Shown here piece by piece: positions 1 through 7,592 of a stretch of 32,640 bases of DNA; position 1 is the stretch's first letter, and each line of letters opens with the position of its first letter. The DNA is taken from assembly GCA_029210205.1 (NCBI GenBank), contig JARGOD010000016.1:35396-68035 (forward strand). The letters run 5' to 3'. Below the pieces are notes generated by a model. The model saw only the letters and a list, made by a program, of their open reading frames with translations. It was not told the DNA's origin and did no database searches. The stretch comes from Verrucomicrobiales bacterium. GTDB taxonomy: Bacteria > Verrucomicrobiota > Verrucomicrobiia > Verrucomicrobiales > DEV007. The position numbers and the translations under genes were made by a program.

Positions 1-28
1 GCTCAGAAGATTCGCGGTCTTGGCGTAG

Positions 29-48
29 CAAGGACATTCCTGTCCTTG
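29..48. repeat. Perfect 8-bp hairpin near the window edge
   Basis: An 8-bp perfect inverted repeat (CAAGGACA / TGTCCTTG) flanks a TTCC loop. A frame open from base 3 to the stop at 90-92 crosses it, so it may lie inside the truncated end of an upstream gene. That short peptide is not recognisable. No second copy was seen in the window. It could be a dispersed hairpin element or a transcript-end structure. Confidence 0.35.
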
Positions 49-85
49 TCGGTGCTTTGACGAGGATAAGAGCCTTCTCGAAACA

Positions 86-108
86 GGGTTAGGTCACTGA
101 CCAAACCC
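86..108. repeat. Imperfect inverted repeat upstream of hemolysin III gene
   Basis: GGGTT-A-GGTCA-C-TGACC-A-AACCC forms two stacked 5-bp arms separated by one A/A mismatch. It lies 55 bp before the hemolysin III start and is followed by CTCTTTA rather than a clean T run. It could be the terminator of a gene to the left of the window, or an operator. The sequence alone does not decide. Confidence 0.35.
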
Positions 109-163
109 TCTTTACTCGCGTTTTTTCAGTGGCGCATTTTGAACTTGTCTACGAAGATTCGGC

Positions 164-811
164 ATGAGCGAACGGAGTGAACTTTGCGAGTCGCCCGAGG
201 AAGAACTTTCCAATGCGATCAGTCATGGGATCGGCGCGATTCTCAGCGTCGTAGGTCTTGTCATCATGGTGAAGCTAGCGGTGCCGCTTTCGGGTTGGCA
301 CGTCACTAGTGTCGCGGTTTTCGGCAGCAGCCTGATTCTGCTCTATACTGCATCGACCGTTTATCACCTCGTCACGACGCATCGGCTGAAGCGGATTTTT
401 CAAATTCTCGATCATGCTCTGATCTTCGTCCTCATTGCAGGAAGCTACACGCCCTGGCTCTTAGTGAACTTGCGCGGACCGTGGGGATGGTCGCTTTTCT
501 TTGTCGTGTGGGGGATTGCTCTGGCGGGAATGATCTTGAAAGCGTTTTTCCTTCCGCGCTTTCAACGGCTGGGTGCAGCCCTCTATGTCGTGATGGGCTG
601 GATCGTCTGCATTGCGATAAAACCTCTCATCGAAAGCGTCGGTCCGATCGGGATGTCGTGGCTTGTCGCGGGTGGCCTCTGTTACACGGGAGGTGTCGCG
701 TTCTTCCTCATGAAGCGGAAATATTCGCACCTGATCTGGCACCTCTTTGTGATGGCAGGGAGTATCTGCCATGTCATCGCGGTCGTCACCGGGGTGATCG
801 GTGATCAGTAA
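164..811 (+). CDS. Hemolysin III family (PAQR-like) membrane protein
   Basis: A 215-residue integral membrane protein of the hemolysin III / YqfA family, the bacterial branch of the PAQR superfamily (seven-helix proteins with a metal-site hydrolase-like fold). The hallmarks are the N-terminal E-E-x-x-N-A-x-S-H-G-I-G motif at about residues 14-24, the Y-H-L segment near residue 67, the D-H-A segment near residues 83-85, and the C-terminal H-L-x-W-H-L-F-V...H segment around 188-203. Seven hydrophobic helices can be drawn. Length matches the family. Its physiological role in bacteria is not well defined, and the haemolysin name is historical. The stop overlaps the convergent kamA stop by 7 bp. 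The ATG at 164 has no Shine-Dalgarno site. Confidence 0.9.
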   Translation: MSERSELCESPEEELSNAISHGIGAILSVVGLVIMVKLAVPLSGWHVTSVAVFGSSLILLYTASTVYHLVTTHRLKRIFQILDHALIFVLIAGSYTPWLLVNLRGPWGWSLFFVVWGIALAGMILKAFFLPRFQRLGAALYVVMGWIVCIAIKPLIESVGPIGMSWLVAGGLCYTGGVAFFLMKRKYSHLIWHLFVMAGSICHVIAVVTGVIGDQ

Positions 812-1983
812 TCGAGGATCGGGTCCGGAGTCACGGCCGGCTCGGGGTATTCGAAGGTGCGACCCTCGAAGTTTCGGATGACGACGCGCTCGTCGTTCCG
901 CTGGAGAACATACTCAGGATTCACCGGGACTTTGCCGCCGCCGCCGGGAGCATCGATGACATACTGAGGGATGGCATAACCGGTCGTGTGTCCGCGGAGG
1001 CCCTCGATGATCTCGATCCCTTTGGCAACGGAGGCCTGGAGATGCGAGGAGCCTTCGATGAGGTCGAGCTGGTAGAGGTAGTAGGGTTTGACGCGACACA
1101 TGAGCAGCTTCTGGACGAGCGATTTCATGATCTCGACGCTGTCGTTGACTCCGCGAAGGAGGACAGACTGGTTGCCGAGGGGGATCCCGTGATTGGCAAG
1201 TCGCTCGAGGCCCTCTTTCACTTCAGTGGTGAGTTCACGGGGGTGATTAACATGCACGCTCATGAAGAGCGGGTGATACTTCTGAAGCATCTCGCAAAGC
1301 TGCGGCGTGATCCTCTGTGGCAGGAAGATCGGAATCCGCGAACCAATACGGATGAACTCGATGTGCTCGATCTGACGAAGACGGCTCAGGATCTTTTCCA
1401 GTTTACTGTCTGAAAAGAGGAGGGGATCGCCACCGGAGAGAAGCACATCACGAATTTCGGTGTGTTCTTCGAGATATTGGAAGGCGGCTTCGTAGTCCGT
1501 TTCGAGATCCTGTTCGCCGGCCCCGCTAACGACGCGGCTGCGCGTGCAGTAGCGACAGTAGGCGGCGCAGCGGTCGGTGACGAGAAAGAGAACGCGGTCA
1601 GGGTAGCGATGAACGAGGCCGGGAACGGGCATGTGTGAGTCTTCGCCGCAGGGGTCAGCCATTTCATACGGAGAAGTCCATGTTTCTTCTATTCGCGGGA
1701 TGACTTGGCGCCGTATTGGACATTCCGGATCATCGCGATCGATGAGGTTGAAGAAGTGAGGCGTGATCGCCATTGCCAGCTTGGTGCCGGAAAGAATGAC
1801 CCCGCTCCTTTCTTCTTCACTGAGGTTCAGATGTTCCTCAAGCTGAGCGAGCGAGGTAATGCGGTTCTTGAGCTGCCATGTATGACTGTTCCATTCTTCG
1901 GCCTTGATATCACGATCAGCCCAGTAGCCGGGAGCGCTGGAGTGGAATTTTTTCTCCAGATCGAGGGCAGGATCGTGATACAT
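805..1983 (-). CDS. kamA: L-lysine 2,3-aminomutase (radical SAM, PLP-dependent)
   Basis: A 392-residue KamA-family enzyme that converts L-lysine to L-beta-lysine with a [4Fe-4S] cluster, S-adenosylmethionine and pyridoxal phosphate. The cluster motif is C139-x3-C143-x2-C146. The PLP lysine is K351 in P-G-G-G-G-K. Two aspartates that bind the lysine substrate in the clostridial enzyme (Asp293 and Asp330 there) appear as D307 and D344, with the same 37-residue spacing. This argues for lysine rather than glutamate as substrate. No beta-lysine acetyltransferase, lysine fermentation gene or EF-P gene lies nearby, so the use of beta-lysine (osmolyte, EF-P modification or catabolism) is open. The start is ATG at 1983. 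It converges on the hemolysin III gene. Confidence 0.9.
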   Translation of the reverse strand: MYHDPALDLEKKFHSSAPGYWADRDIKAEEWNSHTWQLKNRITSLAQLEEHLNLSEEERSGVILSGTKLAMAITPHFFNLIDRDDPECPIRRQVIPRIEETWTSPYEMADPCGEDSHMPVPGLVHRYPDRVLFLVTDRCAAYCRYCTRSRVVSGAGEQDLETDYEAAFQYLEEHTEIRDVLLSGGDPLLFSDSKLEKILSRLRQIEHIEFIRIGSRIPIFLPQRITPQLCEMLQKYHPLFMSVHVNHPRELTTEVKEGLERLANHGIPLGNQSVLLRGVNDSVEIMKSLVQKLLMCRVKPYYLYQLDLIEGSSHLQASVAKGIEIIEGLRGHTTGYAIPQYVIDAPGGGGKVPVNPEYVLQRNDERVVIRNFEGRTFEYPEPAVTPDPILDY

Positions 1984-2260
1984 GAGGCAGAGAGAGGTGG
2001 GGCTTCGAGAATAGACGTTTTGAAAAGGAAAACCTTACCTAAGAAGGCTAATGATAAAGACGAGGGCGTTGAAGTCAAACTGACCTGCTAGATTCACCAC
2101 TCGATAAGTTAACGTTCGCGGGTTTTCAGGCAGTTATAAAATAGTGTAAAAATTGTATGGGAAAGATTCACAGGCAATCTGTTCTGAGCGCTTGATATTT
2201 TGACGAGATGCGTCTGATTGATTCCAGTTCTGATCCATCTTCCTCTACGCTCGAACTGCT

Positions 2261-2905
2261 GTGACGCCCTATCTCAAAATTCTAAAAAATGTTCTCAAGC
2301 CACACTGGTTTGAAATCATTCGGCTAATTAAATGCTCTCCCGGGCTGTCTGTTGGAGAGTTGTCTGAGAAATTGGAGATGAGCTACATGGGGGTCAAGAA
2401 GCACTGCCTCGCCCTTGAAAAACTGGGATACCTCGACACCTGGAGGCGCCCCAAAGTGGTGGGCCGACCCGAAAAATCCTATCGGGTTACCGAAAAGCTA
2501 GGACCTTTATTTCCGGGAATCGGAAATGATGTGAGTCTCGCTATTCTTGATGCCGCGACACAGCTGGAGCCGAACGCTGCTGAGAAGCTCCTCTTCGCTT
2601 TTTTCCGTGAGCAGACGGGAACGCTTGTTGCTAAAGTGAGCGGAGAATCTGTTCAGGGACGTGCAGAGCGCCTCGCTGCTGCTCGCGCAGCTCAAGGTTA
2701 CTTTTCAATTTGCGAATATTCCGACGAGGAAGGACTTCGGATCGAAGAATTTCATAATCCACTTCAGCCTCTCTTCGAAAAGTATCCGACCTTGGCACGC
2801 ATGGAGGTCCAGATGTTCGAGAAACTGCTTCGCGCCCGCGTCGTGAGATCTTCGAGCAAAGTTTCCGGACTGACCCATTATCGTTTCGATCTTTCTCCCC
2901 GCTAG
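2261..2905 (+). CDS. Winged-helix transcriptional regulator
   Basis: A 214-residue protein starting at GTG 2261. Residues about 12-75 form a winged helix-turn-helix: an L-S-V-G-E-L-S-E-K-L recognition region followed by a wing ending G-R-P-E-K-S-Y. This pattern is seen in ArsR/DeoR-like and SufR-like repressors. The C-terminal half (about 90-214) is mixed alpha/beta without the cysteines that bind Fe-S in SufR, so the sensed signal is unknown. It sits 14 bp upstream of the atypical NUDIX gene and probably shares its transcript, so it may regulate that gene. The 277-bp gap between it and kamA is AT-rich around 2135-2155, a likely promoter area. Family assignment is firm; function is inferred. 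Confidence 0.75.
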   Translation: MTPYLKILKNVLKPHWFEIIRLIKCSPGLSVGELSEKLEMSYMGVKKHCLALEKLGYLDTWRRPKVVGRPEKSYRVTEKLGPLFPGIGNDVSLAILDAATQLEPNAAEKLLFAFFREQTGTLVAKVSGESVQGRAERLAAARAAQGYFSICEYSDEEGLRIEEFHNPLQPLFEKYPTLARMEVQMFEKLLRARVVRSSSKVSGLTHYRFDLSPR

Positions 2906-2919
2906 ATTTTCAACTTAAT

Positions 2920-3543
2920 ATGAGCAAATACGCCGACGAAAACGTCCTTGTGATCCCACGTGAACTCTTTGATGAATTGGGTTCGTTTCAGGGGATCTCT
3001 CTGGAGCCTGACAACTATCTCCCAACCATTCTGGACCCTTCAAACAATCACTTCCTCGGACGTGACCTTGCCGAAGATGATCCTTCTTTTAAGCAGATTA
3101 TCCCATATGCTATTTTTCGCTATAAAGATCGATTCCTTCACTATGTAAGAGGTGGGAAATCCGGAGAAAAGCGTCTTGCTGCGAAAGGATCGATTGGCAT
3201 CGGTGGACACATCAATGATACGGATTATGCAGCGTCGTCGCTCGATCGGGATACCTACTCGGTTGGGGTCGAAAGAGAAATTGATGAGGAACTCAACATT
3301 GAGGGGGAGCACACTCAGGAAGTGCTAGGCTTGATTAATGATGATTCAAACGAAGTTGGGAAGGTTCACCTCGGCGTAGTTCACCTTTTTACGCTAAGTT
3401 CGGATGACGTTACTGCCGGCGAAGATAATATTGAAAATCTCGAATTTCTTACTCTTGAAGAATTGAAGTCACGTCATGACCAGTTGGAAACCTGGTCTCA
3501 GATTTGTGTGGAAGGGCTTGCGCAGCTCTGGCGTGATAAATAG
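2920..3543 (+). CDS. NUDIX-family predicted phosphoesterase with expanded Nudix box
   Basis: A 207-residue protein resembling the predicted phosphoesterases of the NUDIX superfamily. The box is split. Residues 95-100 give G-G-H-I-N-D and residues 117-127 give V-E-R-E-I-D-E-E-L-N-I. That leaves about 22 residues between the glycine and the R-E-x-x-E-E helix, where the canonical box has 13. The metal-binding R-E-x-x-E-E core is intact. A leading region of about 60 residues precedes the fold. The substrate cannot be predicted. It follows the winged-helix regulator by 14 bp, and its 3' end overlaps the convergent membrane-protein gene by 46 bp. No Shine-Dalgarno site precedes the ATG. Confidence 0.75.
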   Translation: MSKYADENVLVIPRELFDELGSFQGISLEPDNYLPTILDPSNNHFLGRDLAEDDPSFKQIIPYAIFRYKDRFLHYVRGGKSGEKRLAAKGSIGIGGHINDTDYAASSLDRDTYSVGVEREIDEELNIEGEHTQEVLGLINDDSNEVGKVHLGVVHLFTLSSDDVTAGEDNIENLEFLTLEELKSRHDQLETWSQICVEGLAQLWRDK

Positions 3544-4097
3544 AGGATTTTAGAGATTCCAAATCCAAGTCCGATTCCGTAACCTGCTCCCCATGAGAGC
3601 CTTGCGAGGAGTCTAACGGTTTCAACTGATAGGCTCAGTTCCAACCCGAGTGGGCCTCGTCCCTGAATCATCTGATAGGTAAAGCCTCCGAGGTAGTAGC
3701 CAAGGGTGTGAAACAAGAAGAGAATCGAGGTCGCCGAAAGAAGCGAAATTTTTAATTTGTTCCATCGGATTAAGATCAGAGAGAAGGCAACTAAGCCGAT
3801 CGAAGATCCAACTACCTCACCAAATGTGATTGGGAGGGAAAACCACGCCAGTGACCAGATGAAAGCGTAGGCGAGATACGAGACCGCGAAGGAGATGCAG
3901 AATTGAATAGCTGACTTTCCTGATAGGCCGGCGGCAGGTAGTAATGCCATCCCTCCGAAGCCGAAAAATACGATGGCGCAACCTGCATACATTGTCGCCT
4001 CATTCGCGAAAAGAGAACCGGCGAAGGCCCAGACGGAAAAAGAAAGCAGTGAAACAACTAAAAAAAGTACGACTGAGATTGCTTGTGAAACGTTCAT
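3498..4097 (-). CDS. Multi-pass membrane protein of unknown function
   Basis: I do not recognise this protein. About six hydrophobic helices can be seen, rich in Phe, Gly, Leu and Ser, with a short polar C-terminus. The chosen start (ATG at 4097, protein beginning M-N-V-S-Q-A) puts a hydrophobic helix right at the N-terminus. An in-frame start at 4148 would add 17 less membrane-like residues. The last 46 bp overlap the end of the convergent NUDIX gene, so at least one of the two C-termini is under dual coding constraint. The long uninterrupted hydrophobic frame argues that it is real. Confidence 0.65.
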   Translation of the reverse strand: MNVSQAISVVLFLVVSLLSFSVWAFAGSLFANEATMYAGCAIVFFGFGGMALLPAAGLSGKSAIQFCISFAVSYLAYAFIWSLAWFSLPITFGEVVGSSIGLVAFSLILIRWNKLKISLLSATSILFLFHTLGYYLGGFTYQMIQGRGPLGLELSLSVETVRLLARLSWGAGYGIGLGFGISKILYLSRQSCASPSTQI

Positions 4098-4212
4098 AGA
4101 TTGTGTGGAGAGTAATACGTTGAGACTGAGAGGTATGACGGGAAGCAAATTCTCTATTGTAAATTCTTCGTTTCACAATTAAGTTCCGCGCCCTCCTCAG
4201 ATTCAAACGATT

Positions 4213-4572
4213 ATGGCTATTAGATACGATCAAAAAACGAAAGATGAAGTAGTTGCTTTCATCACAAAATATAACGACAAAAATGGTCGCGGCGGGCAAT
4301 CTGCTGCCGCAGCCAAGTGGAAGCTTAATCCAATCACGGTGAAAGCCTGGATGGAGAAAGCGGGTGTCGCATCGCCTGGTAAGACCTCCAAAAAGAAGAA
4401 GAAAGGTGCTGCAACTCGCAAGCCTGCGGCCGTTAAGGTGAAAAGATCGACGAAAGCAGCGTCAGCGAAAGCTACCGGATCAGTTGCTGGCTCATTGAAG
4501 CGAATGGTTGAAATCCAGGAGCAAATTGAGTCTCTCCAGGCTGAGTATGAGTCGCTCAAGACAACACTCTAA
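4213..4572 (+). CDS. Small basic HTH / Lys-Ala linker / coiled-coil protein
   Basis: A 119-residue protein with three visible parts. Residues 1-55 look like a transposase-type helix-turn-helix, with a Q-S-A-A-A-A-K-W helix followed by an I-T-V-K-A-W-M-E recognition-like helix. Residues 56-92 are a very basic Lys/Ala/Thr linker including K-K-K-K-K. Residues 95-119 are a short heptad-like helix (M-V-E-I-Q-E-Q-I-E-S-L) likely to oligomerise. No transposase catalytic domain follows, so this is not an IS element. It is probably a DNA-binding or nucleoid-associated protein. It is monocistronic and ends in a strong terminator, suggesting substantial expression. Function is not established. Confidence 0.7.
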   Translation: MAIRYDQKTKDEVVAFITKYNDKNGRGGQSAAAAKWKLNPITVKAWMEKAGVASPGKTSKKKKKGAATRKPAAVKVKRSTKAASAKATGSVAGSLKRMVEIQEQIESLQAEYESLKTTL

Positions 4573-4605
4573 AATTCTCCTGACAGGATAACATTCCGAA
4601 AAAGG

Positions 4606-4635
4606 CCGCAACAGAACTTCTGTTGCGGTTTTTTT
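4606..4635 (+). terminator. Strong intrinsic terminator after the HTH/coiled-coil gene
   Basis: An 11-bp perfect inverted repeat (CCGCAACAGAA / TTCTGTTGCGG) around a single C is followed by seven Ts at 4629-4635. It lies 33 bp after the stop codon at 4572 and ahead of pfk. Confidence 0.9.
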
Positions 4636-4719
4636 ATGCTCTCAAAGGGCAGCGCAGCGGGAATATTGAAACGATCTGGAGCTTGCGCAATCACTTGAAT
4701 GGGTTGTTGCTTCGCCCGC

Positions 4720-5793
4720 ATGAAGATCGGATTGCTCAATGGAGGCGGGGATTGCCCGGGACTGAACGCAGTGACTCACGGTGTCGTTGGTGCCGCGACT
4801 CAACTAGGCTGGGAAGTGCTGGGGTTTAAAGAAGGTTTCGAGGGCCTCCTGAGTCCGGGCAGCTACAAATTACTCCGGAGTGAAAAAACGGAGGGAATTC
4901 TTCGGCTTGGGGGAACGATTCTCGGGACTACGAACCGGGGACACTTTTCCGGCAAAGTCGGGGAGGGCGGAGTTCGCAAGATTCCAAAGGAGTTAATGGA
5001 GGAAGCGTTTACGACTCTAAAAAACCTCGATATCGAGGCTCTGATCTGTGTTGGTGGAGACGGTACTCTCACGACTGCGCTGCAATTTGAAGAAGAAGGC
5101 TTTCCTGTCGTGGGAGTTCCGAAGACGATCGACAACGATCTTGCGGCAACCGCAATGACATTCGGATTCGATTCCGCGACCCAGACCGTTGTCGAAGCGC
5201 TCGATCGACTTCAAACAACCGCTGACAGTCACAAGCGGGTAATGGTCCTCGAAGTGATGGGGCGTCATGCCGGGTGGATTGCCCTGTATGGCGGATTAGG
5301 CGGAGGGGCGAGTGCAATTTTGATTCCGGAAATTCCATTTCACTACGAGAAAGTGGCCAAAGCGCTGGCCGAGCGCGAAGCGAACGGATTCCGCAGTGCC
5401 CTTGTTGTTGTCGCTGAAGGAGCCTGTCCGGCTGGAGAGGATTTACTCTACGAGGATAAGGACACGGGTGGTGAACATCGACTTGGTGGCATCGGATCGC
5501 AGGTCGCCGAACGCTTAACTGAGCTTGCAGGAAAAGAAACGCGCTGCACGACGCTGGGACATCTTCAGCGTGGCGGGAGCCCTACCTCTCTCGACAGAAT
5601 TTTGGCAACACGCTTCGGTGTTAAGGCGGTGAATCTGATAGAACAAAAGCGATTTGGGCGTATGGTCAGCTACCAGCAGTATCATGTCGGTTCTGTCCCG
5701 ATCGAGGAGGCAGTTAGACAGTTGAATCTGGTGGACCCTCAGGGCGAAATTGTCGAAACGGCGAAGTCGGTAGGCATCTGCTTTGGGGACTAA
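4720..5793 (+). CDS. pfkA: 6-phosphofructokinase (group III-like)
   Basis: A 357-residue enzyme phosphorylating fructose 6-phosphate to fructose 1,6-bisphosphate in glycolysis. The start at 4720 is preferred because the protein then begins M-K-I-G-L-L-N-G-G-G, the family N-terminus. An upstream in-frame ATG at 4699 adds seven unrelated residues. Motifs are G-G-D-G-T at 112-116, P-K-T-I-D-N-D at 134-140 and M-G-R-H-A-G-W at 180-186. The Gly in G-G-D-G (not G-G-D-D) favours ATP as donor. The Lys of P-K-T-I-D-N-D is shared with PPi-dependent and mixed-type enzymes, where E. coli PfkA has Gly. The phosphoryl donor therefore needs an assay. A weak GC hairpin follows the stop. Confidence 0.92.
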   Translation: MKIGLLNGGGDCPGLNAVTHGVVGAATQLGWEVLGFKEGFEGLLSPGSYKLLRSEKTEGILRLGGTILGTTNRGHFSGKVGEGGVRKIPKELMEEAFTTLKNLDIEALICVGGDGTLTTALQFEEEGFPVVGVPKTIDNDLAATAMTFGFDSATQTVVEALDRLQTTADSHKRVMVLEVMGRHAGWIALYGGLGGGASAILIPEIPFHYEKVAKALAEREANGFRSALVVVAEGACPAGEDLLYEDKDTGGEHRLGGIGSQVAERLTELAGKETRCTTLGHLQRGGSPTSLDRILATRFGVKAVNLIEQKRFGRMVSYQQYHVGSVPIEEAVRQLNLVDPQGEIVETAKSVGICFGD

Positions 5794-5798
5794 CGCTG

Positions 5799-5820
5799 CC
5801 CCGGTTTTCGGGGAGATTTT
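5799..5820 (+). terminator. Weak hairpin after pfk
   Basis: CCCCG-GTTTT-CGGGG is followed by AGATTTT. The stem is only five GC pairs and the T tract is interrupted, so termination may be partial and allow read-through into the Lrp-family gene. Confidence 0.4.
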
Positions 5821-5850
5821 ACAAACCTACTGAATTAAATCGGAATCGCT

Positions 5851-6330
5851 ATGGATGCTCTTCTGGAGTTACTTGAGAAAAATGCACGCCTCACGACGGC
5901 TGAAATGGGGGAGCGTCTTGGAAAGACAGCTACCGAAGTTGAGGCAATGCTGGCGAAGTTGGATACCGATGGCGCGCTCCTCGGATTTCACGCAGTGATT
6001 GATCGGGACAAGGTTGGGGATGTGCTTGTCTCCGCCCTGATCGAGGTGAAGCTGACTCCGGAGCGCGATGGGGGTTTTGATCGCCTCGCTAGAAGAATCG
6101 CCAAATTCGATCAAGTAACGAGCTGTTACCTCATGAGCGGCGGCTACGATTTAGCAGTAATAGTTGAGGGGCCGGATCTCAGGGAAGTTGCTCAGTTTGT
6201 AAGTGAAAAACTCAGCACGCTCGACGGAGTGGTCTCCACTGCGACTCATTTTCAACTTAAGGTCTACAAACAAAGCGGATTCCTTGCGACCGACACTCAT
6301 GAAGATGAGCGTCTTCCTGTCACTCCATGA
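5851..6330 (+). CDS. Lrp/AsnC family transcriptional regulator
   Basis: A 159-residue regulator. Residues 1-55 form the N-terminal helix-turn-helix (L-L-E-K-N-A-R-L-T-T-A-E-M-G-E-R-L). Residues about 62-150 form the AsnC/RAM ligand-binding and oligomerisation domain, with the L-M-S-G-G-Y-D-L motif at about 130-137 that shapes the amino-acid pocket. It is 61 bp upstream of a class I aminotransferase on the same strand, a pairing common for Lrp-type regulators of amino-acid aminotransferases. An amino-acid effector acting on the downstream gene is therefore likely, by inference. No Shine-Dalgarno site is visible. Confidence 0.88.
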   Translation: MDALLELLEKNARLTTAEMGERLGKTATEVEAMLAKLDTDGALLGFHAVIDRDKVGDVLVSALIEVKLTPERDGGFDRLARRIAKFDQVTSCYLMSGGYDLAVIVEGPDLREVAQFVSEKLSTLDGVVSTATHFQLKVYKQSGFLATDTHEDERLPVTP

Positions 6331-6391
6331 ACCACTTTGGAGCAATTTGTTGATCCAAGCCGGATTTTTCTGAATCCACTTTCTGCTGACT

Positions 6392-7579
6392 ATGAAACCT
6401 CTTGAAGATCGAATTGCCGATCATGTAAAGCAGATTCCCCGCTCGGGAATCCGCGATTTCTTTGAACTCGTCCAGGGGCGTGACGATGTCATTTCGCTTG
6501 GCGTAGGTGAGCCTGATTTTGCAGCTCCCTGGCATATTCGCGAAGCAGCCATCTTTTCTCTCGAAAAAGGACAGACGAGCTACACCTCAAATCTGGGGCT
6601 TCTCAGTTTACGGGAATGCATTTCCGACTATGTCGAGGGGCAGTTCGGCGTTTGCTATGATGCCAAGAGCGAAGTTTTGGTGACTGTGGGGGTTTCTGAA
6701 GCCCTCGATCTCGTATGTCGAGCCCTGTTGAATCCGGGGGATGAGGTGATTTACCACGAGCCGTGCTACGTCAGCTACAATCCAAGTATTGCCCTCGCCT
6801 ATGCCGTGGCAGTTGGAGTTCAGACAAAGGTTGAAGATGAGTTCGTCCTCAAAGCTGAAGATGTTGCTGCAAAAATCACCGATAAAACGCGGATGATTCT
6901 TCTCAACTTTCCAACGAACCCAACTGGAGCAGTCGAACCGGTCGAGGAATTGGAAAAGATTGCTCAGCTGGCGATCGATCATGATTTGCTCGTTGTCACG
7001 GATGAGATTTATAGCGAGCTCCTCTACGGAGGCGACTCGGGGATGGATCGTGGCGAGCACATCTCGATCGCAAGTCTTCCGGGGATGAAGCAGCGGACAA
7101 TCCTGCTTCATGGGTTCTCGAAGGCTTTTGCCATGACTGGTTTTCGTCTTGGATACTCCTGCGCTCCGAATGAGTTGACCGAAGCAATGATGAAAATTCA
7201 TCAGTATTCAATGCTCTGTGCACCCATTATGAGTCAGAATGCAGCCGTGGAAGCACTTAAAAACGGAGCTGGAGAGGTCGAGAAAATGCGCCGTGCCTAT
7301 GCTCGTCGCCGGAATTTGCTCTTAAGCCGTTTTGAACACATGGGAGTTCCATGTTTTTCCCCGGGAGGAGCGTTTTATGCGTTTCCTGATATTCGTAAAT
7401 TTGGTCTGACGAGCAAAGAATTCGCCCTGCGCTTACTCGAAGAAGAAAATGTGGCGGTGGTCCCTGGAGATGCGTTTGGGTCGGCTGGTGAAGGATGCGT
7501 TCGCGCCTGCTATGCTACGGCGTATGACAAGTTGGAGATCGCACTTGATCGGATCGCAAATTTTGTGAAGCGCCTCTAA
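6392..7579 (+). CDS. Class I/II PLP-dependent aminotransferase
   Basis: A 395-residue aminotransferase of fold type I, subgroup I-gamma-like, with full family length. Visible motifs are N-F-P-T-N-P-T-G at 172-179 (Asn176 contacts the PLP ring region), D204 in V-T-D-E-I-Y (pairs with the pyridine nitrogen), and the Schiff-base lysine K244 in G-F-S-K-A-F-A-M-T-G. The downstream arginine in F-R-L-G-Y binds PLP phosphate. Substrate specificity (aspartate, alanine or aromatic amino acids) cannot be set from sequence alone. It sits between an Lrp-type regulator and a nucleotidyltransferase starting 13 bp downstream, so these are probably co-transcribed. Confidence 0.9.
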   Translation: MKPLEDRIADHVKQIPRSGIRDFFELVQGRDDVISLGVGEPDFAAPWHIREAAIFSLEKGQTSYTSNLGLLSLRECISDYVEGQFGVCYDAKSEVLVTVGVSEALDLVCRALLNPGDEVIYHEPCYVSYNPSIALAYAVAVGVQTKVEDEFVLKAEDVAAKITDKTRMILLNFPTNPTGAVEPVEELEKIAQLAIDHDLLVVTDEIYSELLYGGDSGMDRGEHISIASLPGMKQRTILLHGFSKAFAMTGFRLGYSCAPNELTEAMMKIHQYSMLCAPIMSQNAAVEALKNGAGEVEKMRRAYARRRNLLLSRFEHMGVPCFSPGGAFYAFPDIRKFGLTSKEFALRLLEEENVAVVPGDAFGSAGEGCVRACYATAYDKLEIALDRIANFVKRL

Positions 7580-7592
7580 ACTACATTTAACA

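Noticed and set aside
3-92. Open frame at the left edge ending TAG 90-92
   Set aside because: Too short and unrecognisable. It may be the end of a truncated gene, but nothing supports a product.
805-1983. Glutamate 2,3-aminomutase or anaerobic sulfatase-maturing enzyme for the radical SAM gene
   Set aside because: Both lysine-binding aspartates and the PLP motif P-G-G-G-G-K are present, and the extra Cys-rich clusters of anSME are absent. The proximity of sulfatases in the window is coincidental.
4213-4572. IS3-type transposase OrfA fragment
   Set aside because: The HTH is similar in type, but no OrfB, terminal inverted repeat or target duplication is visible, and the basic linker plus coiled-coil tail are not those of OrfA.
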